Source of the DNA: Planctomycetota bacterium
GTDB lineage: Bacteria > Planctomycetota > UBA1135 > UBA2386
NCBI GenBank assembly: GCA_016235155.1
Contig: JACRLW010000070.1
Span: 1-40,955 of the forward strand
Direction of reading: 5' to 3'
Length of the DNA: 40,955 nucleotides
In this document: positions 34,297 to 40,955 of the stretch, in pieces
How positions within the stretch are numbered: position 1 is the stretch's first letter
Layout: each line of letters begins with the position of its first letter
Notes under the pieces: model-generated
Databases searched by the model: none
Seen by the model: only the letters and a program-made list of their open reading frames with translations
What the model was told of the DNA's origin: nothing
Made by a program: the position numbers and the translations under genes

Positions 34297-36659
34297 GGAG
34301 TCTGAGGCTGCGGGGGAGGTACCGCGGGCGGCGACGGCGGTGGAGCCTGCTGCTGTTCGCGCAGCCGTCGTTCGATCACCTGCCTCAGCATGTCGCCGAT
34401 CGGATCCGGCCGCGGGCGCGTCGGGCCGGTCGGTCCGACCGGCGGCGCCGTGCCCGGCGTGCCCGGTTGCTGGCCCTGGATGATCGACTCGAGCGTCGAG
34501 CGCGCGGCGTCGAGCGGCGCGTTCGGCGGGATCACGCCGTCGATCACCTTCTTGGCCTCGTCGCGGAGCCGCTCACCCGCGCCGCGTTCGATGACCTTCT
34601 GCAACGCTTGCGTCGCGAGTTCGTCGAGCCTTGGCATCGCCAGGGTCGGAGTTGTGAGCGTGCCGCGCAACGCGGCGCCGAGCGGGGCGTCGCCGAGGAA
34701 CTGGAGGATCGCACGGCCATCCTTGTGATCGGCGAGCAACGGCTTCACGTCGAGCACCCAATCGAGTCCGCCGGCGAGGCTCGTCGTGCCGGTCAATCCG
34801 AACTCCTTGCCCTTCGCCACGAGCTTGCCGACGGCGCTCGTGACGGCGCCGTCGCGGATCGCGAACTGATTGGCGAAGCCGCTGAACGAGAGTTCGGCGC
34901 GTTCGCCGGTGAGGCTCGCGAGCTGCGCGAGCGACGCCGCCGGGCGGAGCTTGCCCGCCGGCATGGCGAACGTGCCGTTCCCCGACCAGCGATCGAGCCA
35001 GGCGTTCCAGTCCTCTCCCGCCGCCGGGCGTCCCGGGCCCGTCGCGCTGAGCCGCAGAGCGAACACGCCGTCGAGTGCGACCGTCGACGACGCCGCGCTC
35101 GCGACGCCGCCGGCCGCGAGCGGGAAGACGTATTGCAGGGCGCGCAATGCCTCGACGCCGACCTTCGCGCCGTCGACGCTCGCCTCGATCGTGGTCGGCA
35201 TCGCGTCGAGTCGCGTCGCGTCGGTCGTGAGACGGAATTGCAGCGGCCCGCCGCCATACGTCCCCGACGTCGCGCGCAGGTCGATGCGGCCGTGATCGAC
35301 GCCCAGCTCGGCGACGACGCCGCCGAGATCCTGTCCGCCGACGGCGATCCGTTCGATGCCGAGCTTCGCGCTCAACCCGAGCGCGGCGATCAGGCGATCG
35401 GCGTCGAGGTCCGCCAGCGAACCGGCGAGCGCGGCGTCGAGCGGCAGGCGCAGTTCGCCTTCGAGCTTCGTGCCGCTGCCCTTCAGGAACGCGGGGATCG
35501 TGCCGCCGCGCGCCGCGAGCGCGGCGACGTCGAGCGTGAAGCCGAGTCCGGCGCGCGCCGGAGCGCCGTCGGTTCCCGCCTGGATCGGCAGGCCTCGCAC
35601 GGTGAGGAAGCCGAGCTCCGCGCTGAGTCGTTCGACGTCGACCCGAAGTGACTCACCCGCGTGCGGCAGTCCGAAGGCGATCAGCGGCTTCAGCGTCCAG
35701 CGCGGCGCGCCGAGGTCGAGCCCGCCGAGCCACGCGCCCGCGAAGTGAGGATCGACGACGTCGATGCTGCCGTCGATCGTCAGTCGATCGGCCGGAGCGC
35801 CGGTGACCTGCGCATTGGCGGTGACGACGCCGGCGAACCCGGTCACGCGATCCGCGGGCAGGAACGACTCGAGGATCGGGCGATACCGCGCGAGGTCGAG
35901 GTCGACGGCGCGCACGCGCAGGTCGATCGGCTCGCGCGCGTCGGCTTGCGCATCGACGCGGATCTCGAGCCGACCCGGTGCACCGCCGGCGGGGCGCGCC
36001 AGGTCGCACGCGAAGTCGACGCGGACGGTGTTGGTGCCGTACTCCTTCGCCACGCTCGCTTCGACGTGCTCCAGCCGCTCGAGCACGCCGCGGTCCTCGT
36101 GCACGACTTCGATGAATGCATCGCGGAGCTGGAGATCGAGGCGCAGGTCGCCGAGTTCGAGGTGACCGCCCGAACCGCGACCCGTCGATCGCGAGCCGCC
36201 GCGCACGCCGCGCCCGTTGCTCCGGTCGCCCCCGGCGCTTTCGAGGCTCGCGCGCACGCCGAGCAGTTCGCCGAGATTGGTGGTGCCGTCGCGACGCTGC
36301 ACGACGCGCAACGCCAGTCCGTCGACGACGCCGCTGATCGCGGCGCGCCCGCGCATGAAGTCGATCAGGCTCGCGTCGCCGCGCAGCGACTTCAGTTCGA
36401 AGAGTTTGCGGTCGGCGGGGAAGCCCTCGGGGTTGGCGACCGCGACGTCCTCGATCTCGAGTCCGCTGAACCAGCCGAGCGACCAGTTCCCGATCCGGAG
36501 CTCGGTGCCGAGCAGTTCGCTCGCCTGCCGCTCGGTGCGCTCGCGCAGCCAGTCCATCGAGAGGAGCGCGGGGATCGCGAAGACCACTCCGACGAGGATG
36601 ACGGCGAGGATCGCCGACGTGCGCAGGAAGCGGCCGAGACTCGTTCGCCGCCGTGGCAT
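34278..36659 (-). CDS. AsmA-like membrane-anchored protein
   Basis: A protein of 793 residues from an ATG at 36659; a TTG at 36692 would add 11 residues. One N-terminal membrane anchor (SAILAVILVGVVFAIPALL) is followed by a long beta-rich periplasmic part typical of AsmA/DUF748 proteins, with ELRIGNWSLGWFSGLEIEDV and then the TTNLGELLG stretch. A Gly/Ser/Arg-rich gap sits near residues 145-165, and the C-terminus is a Pro/Gln-rich tail (PPPSPPAVPPPQPQTPP). AsmA-type proteins are now viewed as lipid-transfer bridges or outer-membrane biogenesis factors; the same is inferred here. It is divergent from the Fic-like gene and convergent with the hybrid kinase. Confidence 0.82.
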   Translation of the reverse strand: MPRRRTSLGRFLRTSAILAVILVGVVFAIPALLSMDWLRERTERQASELLGTELRIGNWSLGWFSGLEIEDVAVANPEGFPADRKLFELKSLRGDASLIDFMRGRAAISGVVDGLALRVVQRRDGTTNLGELLGVRASLESAGGDRSNGRGVRGGSRSTGRGSGGHLELGDLRLDLQLRDAFIEVVHEDRGVLERLEHVEASVAKEYGTNTVRVDFACDLARPAGGAPGRLEIRVDAQADAREPIDLRVRAVDLDLARYRPILESFLPADRVTGFAGVVTANAQVTGAPADRLTIDGSIDVVDPHFAGAWLGGLDLGAPRWTLKPLIAFGLPHAGESLRVDVERLSAELGFLTVRGLPIQAGTDGAPARAGLGFTLDVAALAARGGTIPAFLKGSGTKLEGELRLPLDAALAGSLADLDADRLIAALGLSAKLGIERIAVGGQDLGGVVAELGVDHGRIDLRATSGTYGGGPLQFRLTTDATRLDAMPTTIEASVDGAKVGVEALRALQYVFPLAAGGVASAASSTVALDGVFALRLSATGPGRPAAGEDWNAWLDRWSGNGTFAMPAGKLRPAASLAQLASLTGERAELSFSGFANQFAIRDGAVTSAVGKLVAKGKEFGLTGTTSLAGGLDWVLDVKPLLADHKDGRAILQFLGDAPLGAALRGTLTTPTLAMPRLDELATQALQKVIERGAGERLRDEAKKVIDGVIPPNAPLDAARSTLESIIQGQQPGTPGTAPPVGPTGPTRPRPDPIGDMLRQVIERRLREQQQAPPPSPPAVPPPQPQTPPRRDG

Positions 36660-36719
36660 CGGCGCCTGGGAGAGTGAGGGGGATTCCGTCAAGGAAGTGA
36701 CCTGTCGAGTTCCGAAGCA

Positions 36720-37547
36720 GTGAGCGTGGCCGAAGAGAACACGGACGCGCGGCAGCCGACCGTTCTGGAGCGTTTGGACCTCGCCCTCGCCGGTCAGGTC
36801 GTCGAACGGATGGCGAACGAGGATACCCGCGGCGACGGAGCGACGCCGAACCGCCCCGAATCGCTGGCGAGTTCCGCCCGCACGGGTTCATCGACGATCG
36901 AGCGGTACGGCTGGATCGCCGGCATGCTCGGCCTGCGCGGACTGCGGGTCACGCGCGACGAAGTCGCGGCGATCCTGCGCGACGAGCCCGGTCGCTTCCG
37001 GCCCGAACACCAGGAACACAAGCTGGTCGTCGGCTTCGGCAGGACGCTCAGCGAACTCGAGACGCGTTCGACGCGAGGCGCCGCGCCCGACGGCTGGTGG
37101 CTCGTCGAACAGTTCCGTCGGACGACCGAGGCGGTCGGCCGCTTCCGCAACAACGTGCTCCGCCGCGACGAACCGTGGGACGCCATCCCCGGCGTGCGAT
37201 ACCCGGGTCCCGACGAGCTCTCGTCACTCGTCGACTCGTTCCACCACGGCCAGCAGTTCGGCGATCGGCAAGACGTGTTCGAGAGCCTGCATCCGGTGCG
37301 ACAGGGCATCCGGGTGATGTGGCGCTTCGCGCGCATGGCCCCGTTCCCCGACCTCAATCTGGCGTTCGCGGTCGTCGCGTTCGGCGCGTGGTTGCGCGGC
37401 CACGGTTACCCGCTCTACGTGGCGCAGCACGACGACCGCACGCGCATCGAGCGACTCGTGCGCGGCAATGCACCGATGCGCGCGGTGCCGATCGAAGTGC
37501 GCCTGCTCGACGCGGTCACGCTCGCGCGCAGCGCCACCCAACGCTGA
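36720..37547 (+). CDS. Degenerate Fic-domain protein (probable pseudoenzyme)
   Basis: A 275-residue cytoplasmic protein whose fold signals match Fic/DOC AMP-transferases but whose catalytic motif is gone. In order: GSSTIERYG at 56-64 stands where self-inhibited Fic proteins have an S/T-x3-E-G/N helix; VTRDEVAAIL follows at 77-86; VGRFRNNVLR at 139-148 matches the conserved GxYR strand; and YPGPDELSSLVDSFHH at 161-176 is the next helix. Where the family has HPFxDGNGR, this protein has APFPDLNLA (207-215), so the catalytic His and the Gly/Arg anion hole are replaced. The helix after it, to LRGHGYP, still fits. AMPylation is unlikely; a binding role is inferred. Start is GTG at 36720 or 36726. 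Confidence 0.62.
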   Translation: MSVAEENTDARQPTVLERLDLALAGQVVERMANEDTRGDGATPNRPESLASSARTGSSTIERYGWIAGMLGLRGLRVTRDEVAAILRDEPGRFRPEHQEHKLVVGFGRTLSELETRSTRGAAPDGWWLVEQFRRTTEAVGRFRNNVLRRDEPWDAIPGVRYPGPDELSSLVDSFHHGQQFGDRQDVFESLHPVRQGIRVMWRFARMAPFPDLNLAFAVVAFGAWLRGHGYPLYVAQHDDRTRIERLVRGNAPMRAVPIEVRLLDAVTLARSATQR

Positions 37548-37562
37548 GGGCGCGCGGCGGCT

Positions 37563-38342
37563 TCACGCCCGCGCGAGGGACTCGACCAGCGCCAGCGACA
37601 GCGGCGCGGCGTCGTCGAGCGTCAGTTCCTCGAGACCGATCGCGGTCAACATGCCGCTGCGCGTCTCGCCCTGCACCAGTCCCACCCGCACGAGACGACC
37701 GAGCAGTCCGAGCCGCGTGCGGAAACAGGCTTCGTGCTCGCCGAGCGTCCCGCTGCCGAACGCCGTCAGCGCGGCGTCGATCGACTGCGCGAGGCGCAGC
37801 ACGATCTCCTCGCGCTCGTGCATGCGTCCGCTGATCAATGCCAGCGACGTCGCGCGCTCGAGCAGTTCCGGCGGGAAGCTCGTCCGATTGACGTTCACGC
37901 CGATCCCGATCAGGAGGCCGACGTCTCGGGTGCCGACGCCGCGCGTGCCGTCGCCGCGACTGCTCTGCGCATCGACGAGGATCCCCGCGAGCTTGCGCCC
38001 ACGCCACACCACGTCGTTCGGCCAATCGAGCGCGAGCATCTCGCCCGCAAACGACTCGAGCGCGAGAACCGTCGCGGTGGCGAGCACCGGCGCCAGTCGC
38101 AGCGGCCGCTCCACCGGCAGTCCGGCCGCGCGGAACGTGACCTCGACGTCCTTCCCCGGCGCGCCGTGCCAGGTCCGCCCCTGTCGCCCGCGCCCCGCCT
38201 CCTGCATGTCGGCCCACACGGCGAGATCCGCACCCGGCTCCTCGGCAGCGAGATCCTGCGTCGACGCGCACGAGGAGACGTGGATCAGCCGCGCGAAGCG
38301 GGTCTCCGCGGCGAGGCGGGTGGTGAGGGTGCTGTCGTCCAT
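37563..38342 (-). CDS. birA: Biotin-[acetyl-CoA-carboxylase] ligase
   Basis: Activates biotin as biotinyl-AMP and attaches it to the carrier protein of acetyl-CoA carboxylase and similar enzymes. The 259-residue protein is the short form without the N-terminal DNA-binding domain, so it should not act as a repressor. The catalytic domain shows EAGRGRQGRTWH at about 48-59, the WPND motif, RKLAGILVD with the key Lys, and GIGVNVN. One oddity is LDWPND, where the usual form is KWPND: Asp replaces a normally basic residue beside the biotin pocket. A short Gly/Thr/Arg insert (GDGTRGVGTRDVG) follows. The ATG at 38342 is preceded by a possible -10 hexamer. Confidence 0.9.
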   Translation of the reverse strand: MDDSTLTTRLAAETRFARLIHVSSCASTQDLAAEEPGADLAVWADMQEAGRGRQGRTWHGAPGKDVEVTFRAAGLPVERPLRLAPVLATATVLALESFAGEMLALDWPNDVVWRGRKLAGILVDAQSSRGDGTRGVGTRDVGLLIGIGVNVNRTSFPPELLERATSLALISGRMHEREEIVLRLAQSIDAALTAFGSGTLGEHEACFRTRLGLLGRLVRVGLVQGETRSGMLTAIGLEELTLDDAAPLSLALVESLARA

Positions 38343-38370
38343 CCGGTGGCCGGTGAGAGTCCGGGGGCGA

Positions 38371-38376
38371 AGCCTA
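38371..38376 (-). promoter_or_regulatory. Possible -10 element of birA
   Basis: TAGGCT on the - strand lies 28 bases before the ATG at 38342. With the + strand element at 38422 it would make the gap a bidirectional promoter region. Confidence 0.35.
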
Positions 38377-38421
38377 GCCTGCGACCGTCTGGTGGGCTCC
38401 TCGTTCGTGCGACTCCATCGC

Positions 38422-38427
38422 TATCCT
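38422..38427 (+). promoter_or_regulatory. Possible -10 element of the VWA/HEAT gene
   Basis: TATCCT ends eight bases before the ATG at 38436, predicting a leaderless or nearly leaderless transcript. No Shine-Dalgarno sequence is visible. Confidence 0.42.
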
Positions 38428-38435
38428 CCCGCGCG

Positions 38436-40148
38436 ATGCCGCGACGCCTTCGTCTCACCGCTTTGCTCGTCTGCGCGACCCTGCTCGCGGCTGGGGTCAC
38501 TGCGCAGGTCAAGCCGAAGGAGCCGCCGCCGGATCCGTCGCTCGCCGACTTCCAGGAGTTCACGCGGTGGCTGGGTTCCTACCGCTCCGGAACCGTGCGG
38601 ATGATGCGCGAGCTGCAACTCGACGAGGCCGCGCTCGCGGAAGCCGACGCGAAGATGGCGGCGCTGGCGCGCTGGAACACGCTGCCGGCGGTGCATCAGC
38701 TCTTCGAGGCGGCGTCCGTCGATCCGCGCGCGCCCGGCGAGCGGTCGTCGACGGACAACATCGATTTCCGGGCCGAGTTGCAGCCGTGGCGCATCCGCGC
38801 GCTCGCGCGCAAGCACATCGCCGCGATGACGGTCGAGGGACTCGATGACTGGTTGATCGCGATGCTGCACTCGAACGATCTGCGCGACGCGAACGAGCAC
38901 GGCGACGCCCAGCGACGCCGCGCCGACGCCGCGCTGCAGGTCCTCGGTGCCAGGCCCGGCGCCGCCGCGCAACTCGCGTTGCTCGAGTCGACGTCGCGCA
39001 TGCCGCCCAAGCTGCGACTGCGTGCGCTCGACGTGTTGTCCGACTCGGGTCGCGTCGAACTGGTCGCGACCTACGTCGACACGCTCCGCGACAAGGACGC
39101 CGACGTGCGCATCGCGTCGCTCAACGCGATCGGCAATGCGCTCGGTCCGCACACCGACGAGACCGTGCACGAGACCGTCCCTCCCGAACTCGCTGCGTTG
39201 CGCGACCGCGCGATCGAGGCGATGCGCGGCGTGCTGTGCCGCGACTCGGTGTGGCAGGTGCGCGCCGCGGCGTGCAACTCGCTCGCCGCGCTGAAGTGCA
39301 AGGCGTCGATCCCCGCGCTGATCGACGGCTACGAGGCCGAACTCGGCCGAACCAAGGATCCCTGGGCGATGGACCTTCGGATCCACCGCACGCTGGAGAA
39401 CATGACCGGGCAGCGGGTCGGTCTGAACGACTTCAAGAGCTGGCGCGAGTTCTGGCGGAAGGAGGGCGTGTCGATGCGCCTCGCACGCCCGGAGGAGATC
39501 CAGACCAAGAACGCAGGCGGTGACGCCCGTTACGAGCGCTTCTTCTCCCTGCGTCTCGAGTCCGACCACGTGCTGTTCGTCGTCGACTTCTCCGGCTCGA
39601 TGGAGGAGCCGATCACGCTGCAGTCCGGGACGACGTCGGCGTCCTCCGGCACCAAGACGACCAAGGCGCGGATCGTCATCGACGAGCTGAAGAAGATCGT
39701 CACGTCGATGCCCGACGGCTCGTACTTCAACATCGTCGTGTTCAGCGACGAGGTCCGCGTCTGGCGACCGAGCCGCGCCGGTCCGCCGGAGCTGGTGCGC
39801 CTCGACGACCAGACCCGCGACGAGTTGCTCGGCAGCTTCCTCGACAGCCTTGCGCCGCGCGGCCCCACCAATCTCTATGGCGCGCTCGACAAGGCGATCG
39901 GCTTCGCCGGACGCGGACTGACGGACAAGTACTACGCGCTGGGTTTCGACACGGTCTACGTGCTGAGCGACGGCGCGCCGAGCTGGGGCGAGGTCACCGA
40001 CAAGGACGAGATCCGTCGGCGCGTCCGGGAGACCAATCGCCTCAAGCGGCTGACCATCAACTGCATCACGTTCGGCGACAAGAACGACACCGACTTCCTC
40101 CGCCTGCTCGCCGAGGAGAACGGCGGCCGGCACGTGCACGTGGAGTGA
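38436..40148 (+). CDS. Secreted HEAT-repeat and von Willebrand factor A protein
   Basis: A 570-residue exported protein with a signal peptide (LTALLVCATLLAAGVTAQ). Helical HEAT-like repeats cover about residues 150-310; DKDADVRIASLNAIGNAL and DSVWQVRAAACNSLAALK are two of them. A von Willebrand A domain follows from about 378. Its metal site is intact: DFSGSM gives Asp384, Ser386 and Ser388, the loop Thr is in RGPTNLYGAL, and the Asp is in VLSDGAPS. Such VWA domains bind protein ligands through magnesium or manganese. The frame is open far upstream, but that shadows the - strand biotin ligase gene. Combined HEAT and VWA proteins of this kind are frequent in planctomycetes; the partner is unknown. 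Confidence 0.83.
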   Translation: MPRRLRLTALLVCATLLAAGVTAQVKPKEPPPDPSLADFQEFTRWLGSYRSGTVRMMRELQLDEAALAEADAKMAALARWNTLPAVHQLFEAASVDPRAPGERSSTDNIDFRAELQPWRIRALARKHIAAMTVEGLDDWLIAMLHSNDLRDANEHGDAQRRRADAALQVLGARPGAAAQLALLESTSRMPPKLRLRALDVLSDSGRVELVATYVDTLRDKDADVRIASLNAIGNALGPHTDETVHETVPPELAALRDRAIEAMRGVLCRDSVWQVRAAACNSLAALKCKASIPALIDGYEAELGRTKDPWAMDLRIHRTLENMTGQRVGLNDFKSWREFWRKEGVSMRLARPEEIQTKNAGGDARYERFFSLRLESDHVLFVVDFSGSMEEPITLQSGTTSASSGTKTTKARIVIDELKKIVTSMPDGSYFNIVVFSDEVRVWRPSRAGPPELVRLDDQTRDELLGSFLDSLAPRGPTNLYGALDKAIGFAGRGLTDKYYALGFDTVYVLSDGAPSWGEVTDKDEIRRRVRETNRLKRLTINCITFGDKNDTDFLRLLAEENGGRHVHVE

Positions 40149-40154
40149 CGTCGC

Positions 40155-40170
40155 GCCGCCGGCCGGCGGC
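40155..40170 (+). terminator. Possible hairpin terminator after the VWA gene
   Basis: A perfect 16-base palindrome (gccgccggccggcggc) begins seven bases after the stop codon and can fold into a six-pair stem with a four-base loop. No T-run follows, so intrinsic termination is uncertain. Confidence 0.35.
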
Positions 40171-40207
40171 CGCCACGGCCGCCTGCCGGCGTTGCCAAGG
40201 GTCGTGG

Positions 40208-40229
40208 GGATCCGCGGACGGGATCCGCG
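40208..40229. repeat. Direct repeat with hairpin ahead of the GspE/PilB-type gene
   Basis: The nine-base sequence ggatccgcg occurs at 40208-40216 and 40221-40229. CGCGGA (40213-40218) can also pair with TCCGCG (40224-40229) around a five-base loop. It could be an operator or a terminator. Confidence 0.4.
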
Positions 40230-40311
40230 TCTCTCAAGGAGACATCGCCGCTCGGTCGATGACCGTCCCCGCGGGCATGCAGGGTGCCCGCCGTCAGGAA
40301 CGAGTCGAGCG

Positions 40312-40955
40312 ATGCCACAAACTCCCGAAGCTCCCGCTGTCACCGTCGTGGAGCGACTCCTCCGTGCCGCAGTCGATGCGGGCGCGAGCGATCTCCACAT
40401 CGACCCCACCGAACAGGGGGTCAACGTCCGCATGAGGCGCGACGGAGTCCTCGAGCAGCTCGAAGTGCTGCCCGACCAGCTCCGCGAGCACCTCGTCGGA
40501 CGCGTCAAGGCGCTCGCCGATCTGCTGGTCTACCGGACCGACGTTCCGCAGGAGGGACGCATCGCCGCCGAGCGCTCCGGACTGCCGACCGACATCCGCG
40601 TCGCCACCTACCCGACGGTGTTCGGCGAACGCATCGCGGTCCGCTTCGACGCGCGCGAAGCCGGTCCGCGCACGCTCGACGACATCGGCTTCGAGGACAT
40701 CGTCGCGGACTCGCTGCGCGACGCCCTCGATCAGCCCGACGGCGTCGTGCTCGTCACCGGGCCGAGCGGCAGCGGCAAGACGACCACGCTCTATGCGTCG
40801 CTGCGGCACATCGTCAACAGCGCGCGCTCGCGTTCGATCATGACGGTCGAGGATCCGATCGAACGACGCGTGCAGGGCGTCACGCAAACGCAGACCGATC
40901 AGGTCGCCGGCCTCGACTTCGCGCGCGCACTGCGCTCGTTGTTGCGGCAGGACCC
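40312..40955 (+). CDS. GspE/PilB-type secretion or pilus ATPase (5' part only)
   Basis: The first 214 residues of a hexameric ATPase that drives type II secretion or type IV pilus assembly; the gene runs off the window. The start has the family mark ASDLHIDPTEQGVNVRMRRDG at about 26-46. The middle reads LPTDIRVATYPTVFGERIAV, where GE and Arg are conserved. Walker A is GPSGSGKTTT, the Asp box MTVEDPIE follows, and it ends in LRSLLRQDP. The usual N-terminal MshEN-type domain of PilB/GspE (about 150 residues) is missing: the conserved core begins only 25 residues from the ATG, and no in-frame start exists in the 160 bases upstream. The zinc-binding end is not visible. Confidence 0.88.
   Translation, partial: MPQTPEAPAVTVVERLLRAAVDAGASDLHIDPTEQGVNVRMRRDGVLEQLEVLPDQLREHLVGRVKALADLLVYRTDVPQEGRIAAERSGLPTDIRVATYPTVFGERIAVRFDAREAGPRTLDDIGFEDIVADSLRDALDQPDGVVLVTGPSGSGKTTTLYASLRHIVNSARSRSIMTVEDPIERRVQGVTQTQTDQVAGLDFARALRSLLRQD

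Noticed and set aside
37734-38435. An N-terminal extension of the VWA/HEAT protein
   Set aside because: It lies opposite the biotin ligase gene, and the ATG at 38436 gives a clean signal peptide.
1-40955. Search for CRISPR arrays, insertion sequences, integrases and phage genes
   Set aside because: No regularly spaced repeats, transposase or integrase motifs, terminal inverted repeats or phage structural genes were seen.

Overview
The window is a high-GC stretch (about 70% by eye) from a bacterium that is most likely a planctomycete. The lineage call is an inference from three things. An ECF sigma factor sits directly in front of a membrane-anchored Ser/Thr kinase (5297-8914). Two secreted proteins carry the same C-terminal beta-rich region, and one of them opens with a beta-helix start of the type common in that phylum. 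Most genes are on the + strand and many overlap by four bases (GTGA or ATGA). No mobile element, rRNA, tRNA or CRISPR array was seen.

Layout. 1-5242: a surface-glycan operon with a GT2 glycosyltransferase, a Wzm/Wzt-type ABC exporter with a carbohydrate-binding tail, a GT4 glycosyltransferase and a PIG-L/LmbE deacetylase. 5297-8914: the ECF sigma factor and kinase pair. 8974-10853: a FucU-type mutarotase and an aldehyde dehydrogenase. 10906-14243: two adjacent secreted M14-type proteins, the first without its zinc ligands. 14461-16143: a small charged protein, then a CoA-binding protein and a GT2 glycosyltransferase on the - strand. 16247-17527: a cysteine-rich secreted protein. 17588-20491: SDR dehydrogenase, L-fuconate dehydratase and FAH-family hydrolase. 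20536-25655: a secreted beta-helix protein, a secreted TlpA-like protein and a hybrid histidine kinase. 25672-32222: MntP, a complete sugar ABC importer, a DOT1-like methyltransferase, an aldo/keto reductase and an amidohydrolase. 32290-40955: a second hybrid kinase, an AsmA-like protein, a degenerate Fic-domain protein, biotin ligase, a VWA/HEAT secreted protein and the start of a GspE/PilB-type ATPase that runs off the window.

How the genes work together. The metabolic core, spread over about 23 kb in three blocks, fits the non-phosphorylating oxidation of L-fucose. The ABC importer brings the sugar in and FucU interconverts its anomers. The aldo/keto reductase makes the lactone, the amidohydrolase opens it to L-fuconate, and the enolase-family dehydratase makes 2-keto-3-deoxy-L-fuconate. 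The SDR oxidises that product and the FAH-family enzyme cleaves it to pyruvate and lactate. The enolase-family member is the most diagnostic; the other assignments lean on family plus neighbourhood.

The most unusual proteins are the zinc-less M14 paralogue, the Fic-fold protein that has lost its catalytic motif, and the bacterial DOT1-like methyltransferase coupled to the sugar permease. At sequence level, a TAnnnT hexamer recurs just ahead of about ten gene starts and suggests leaderless or very short-leader transcripts.
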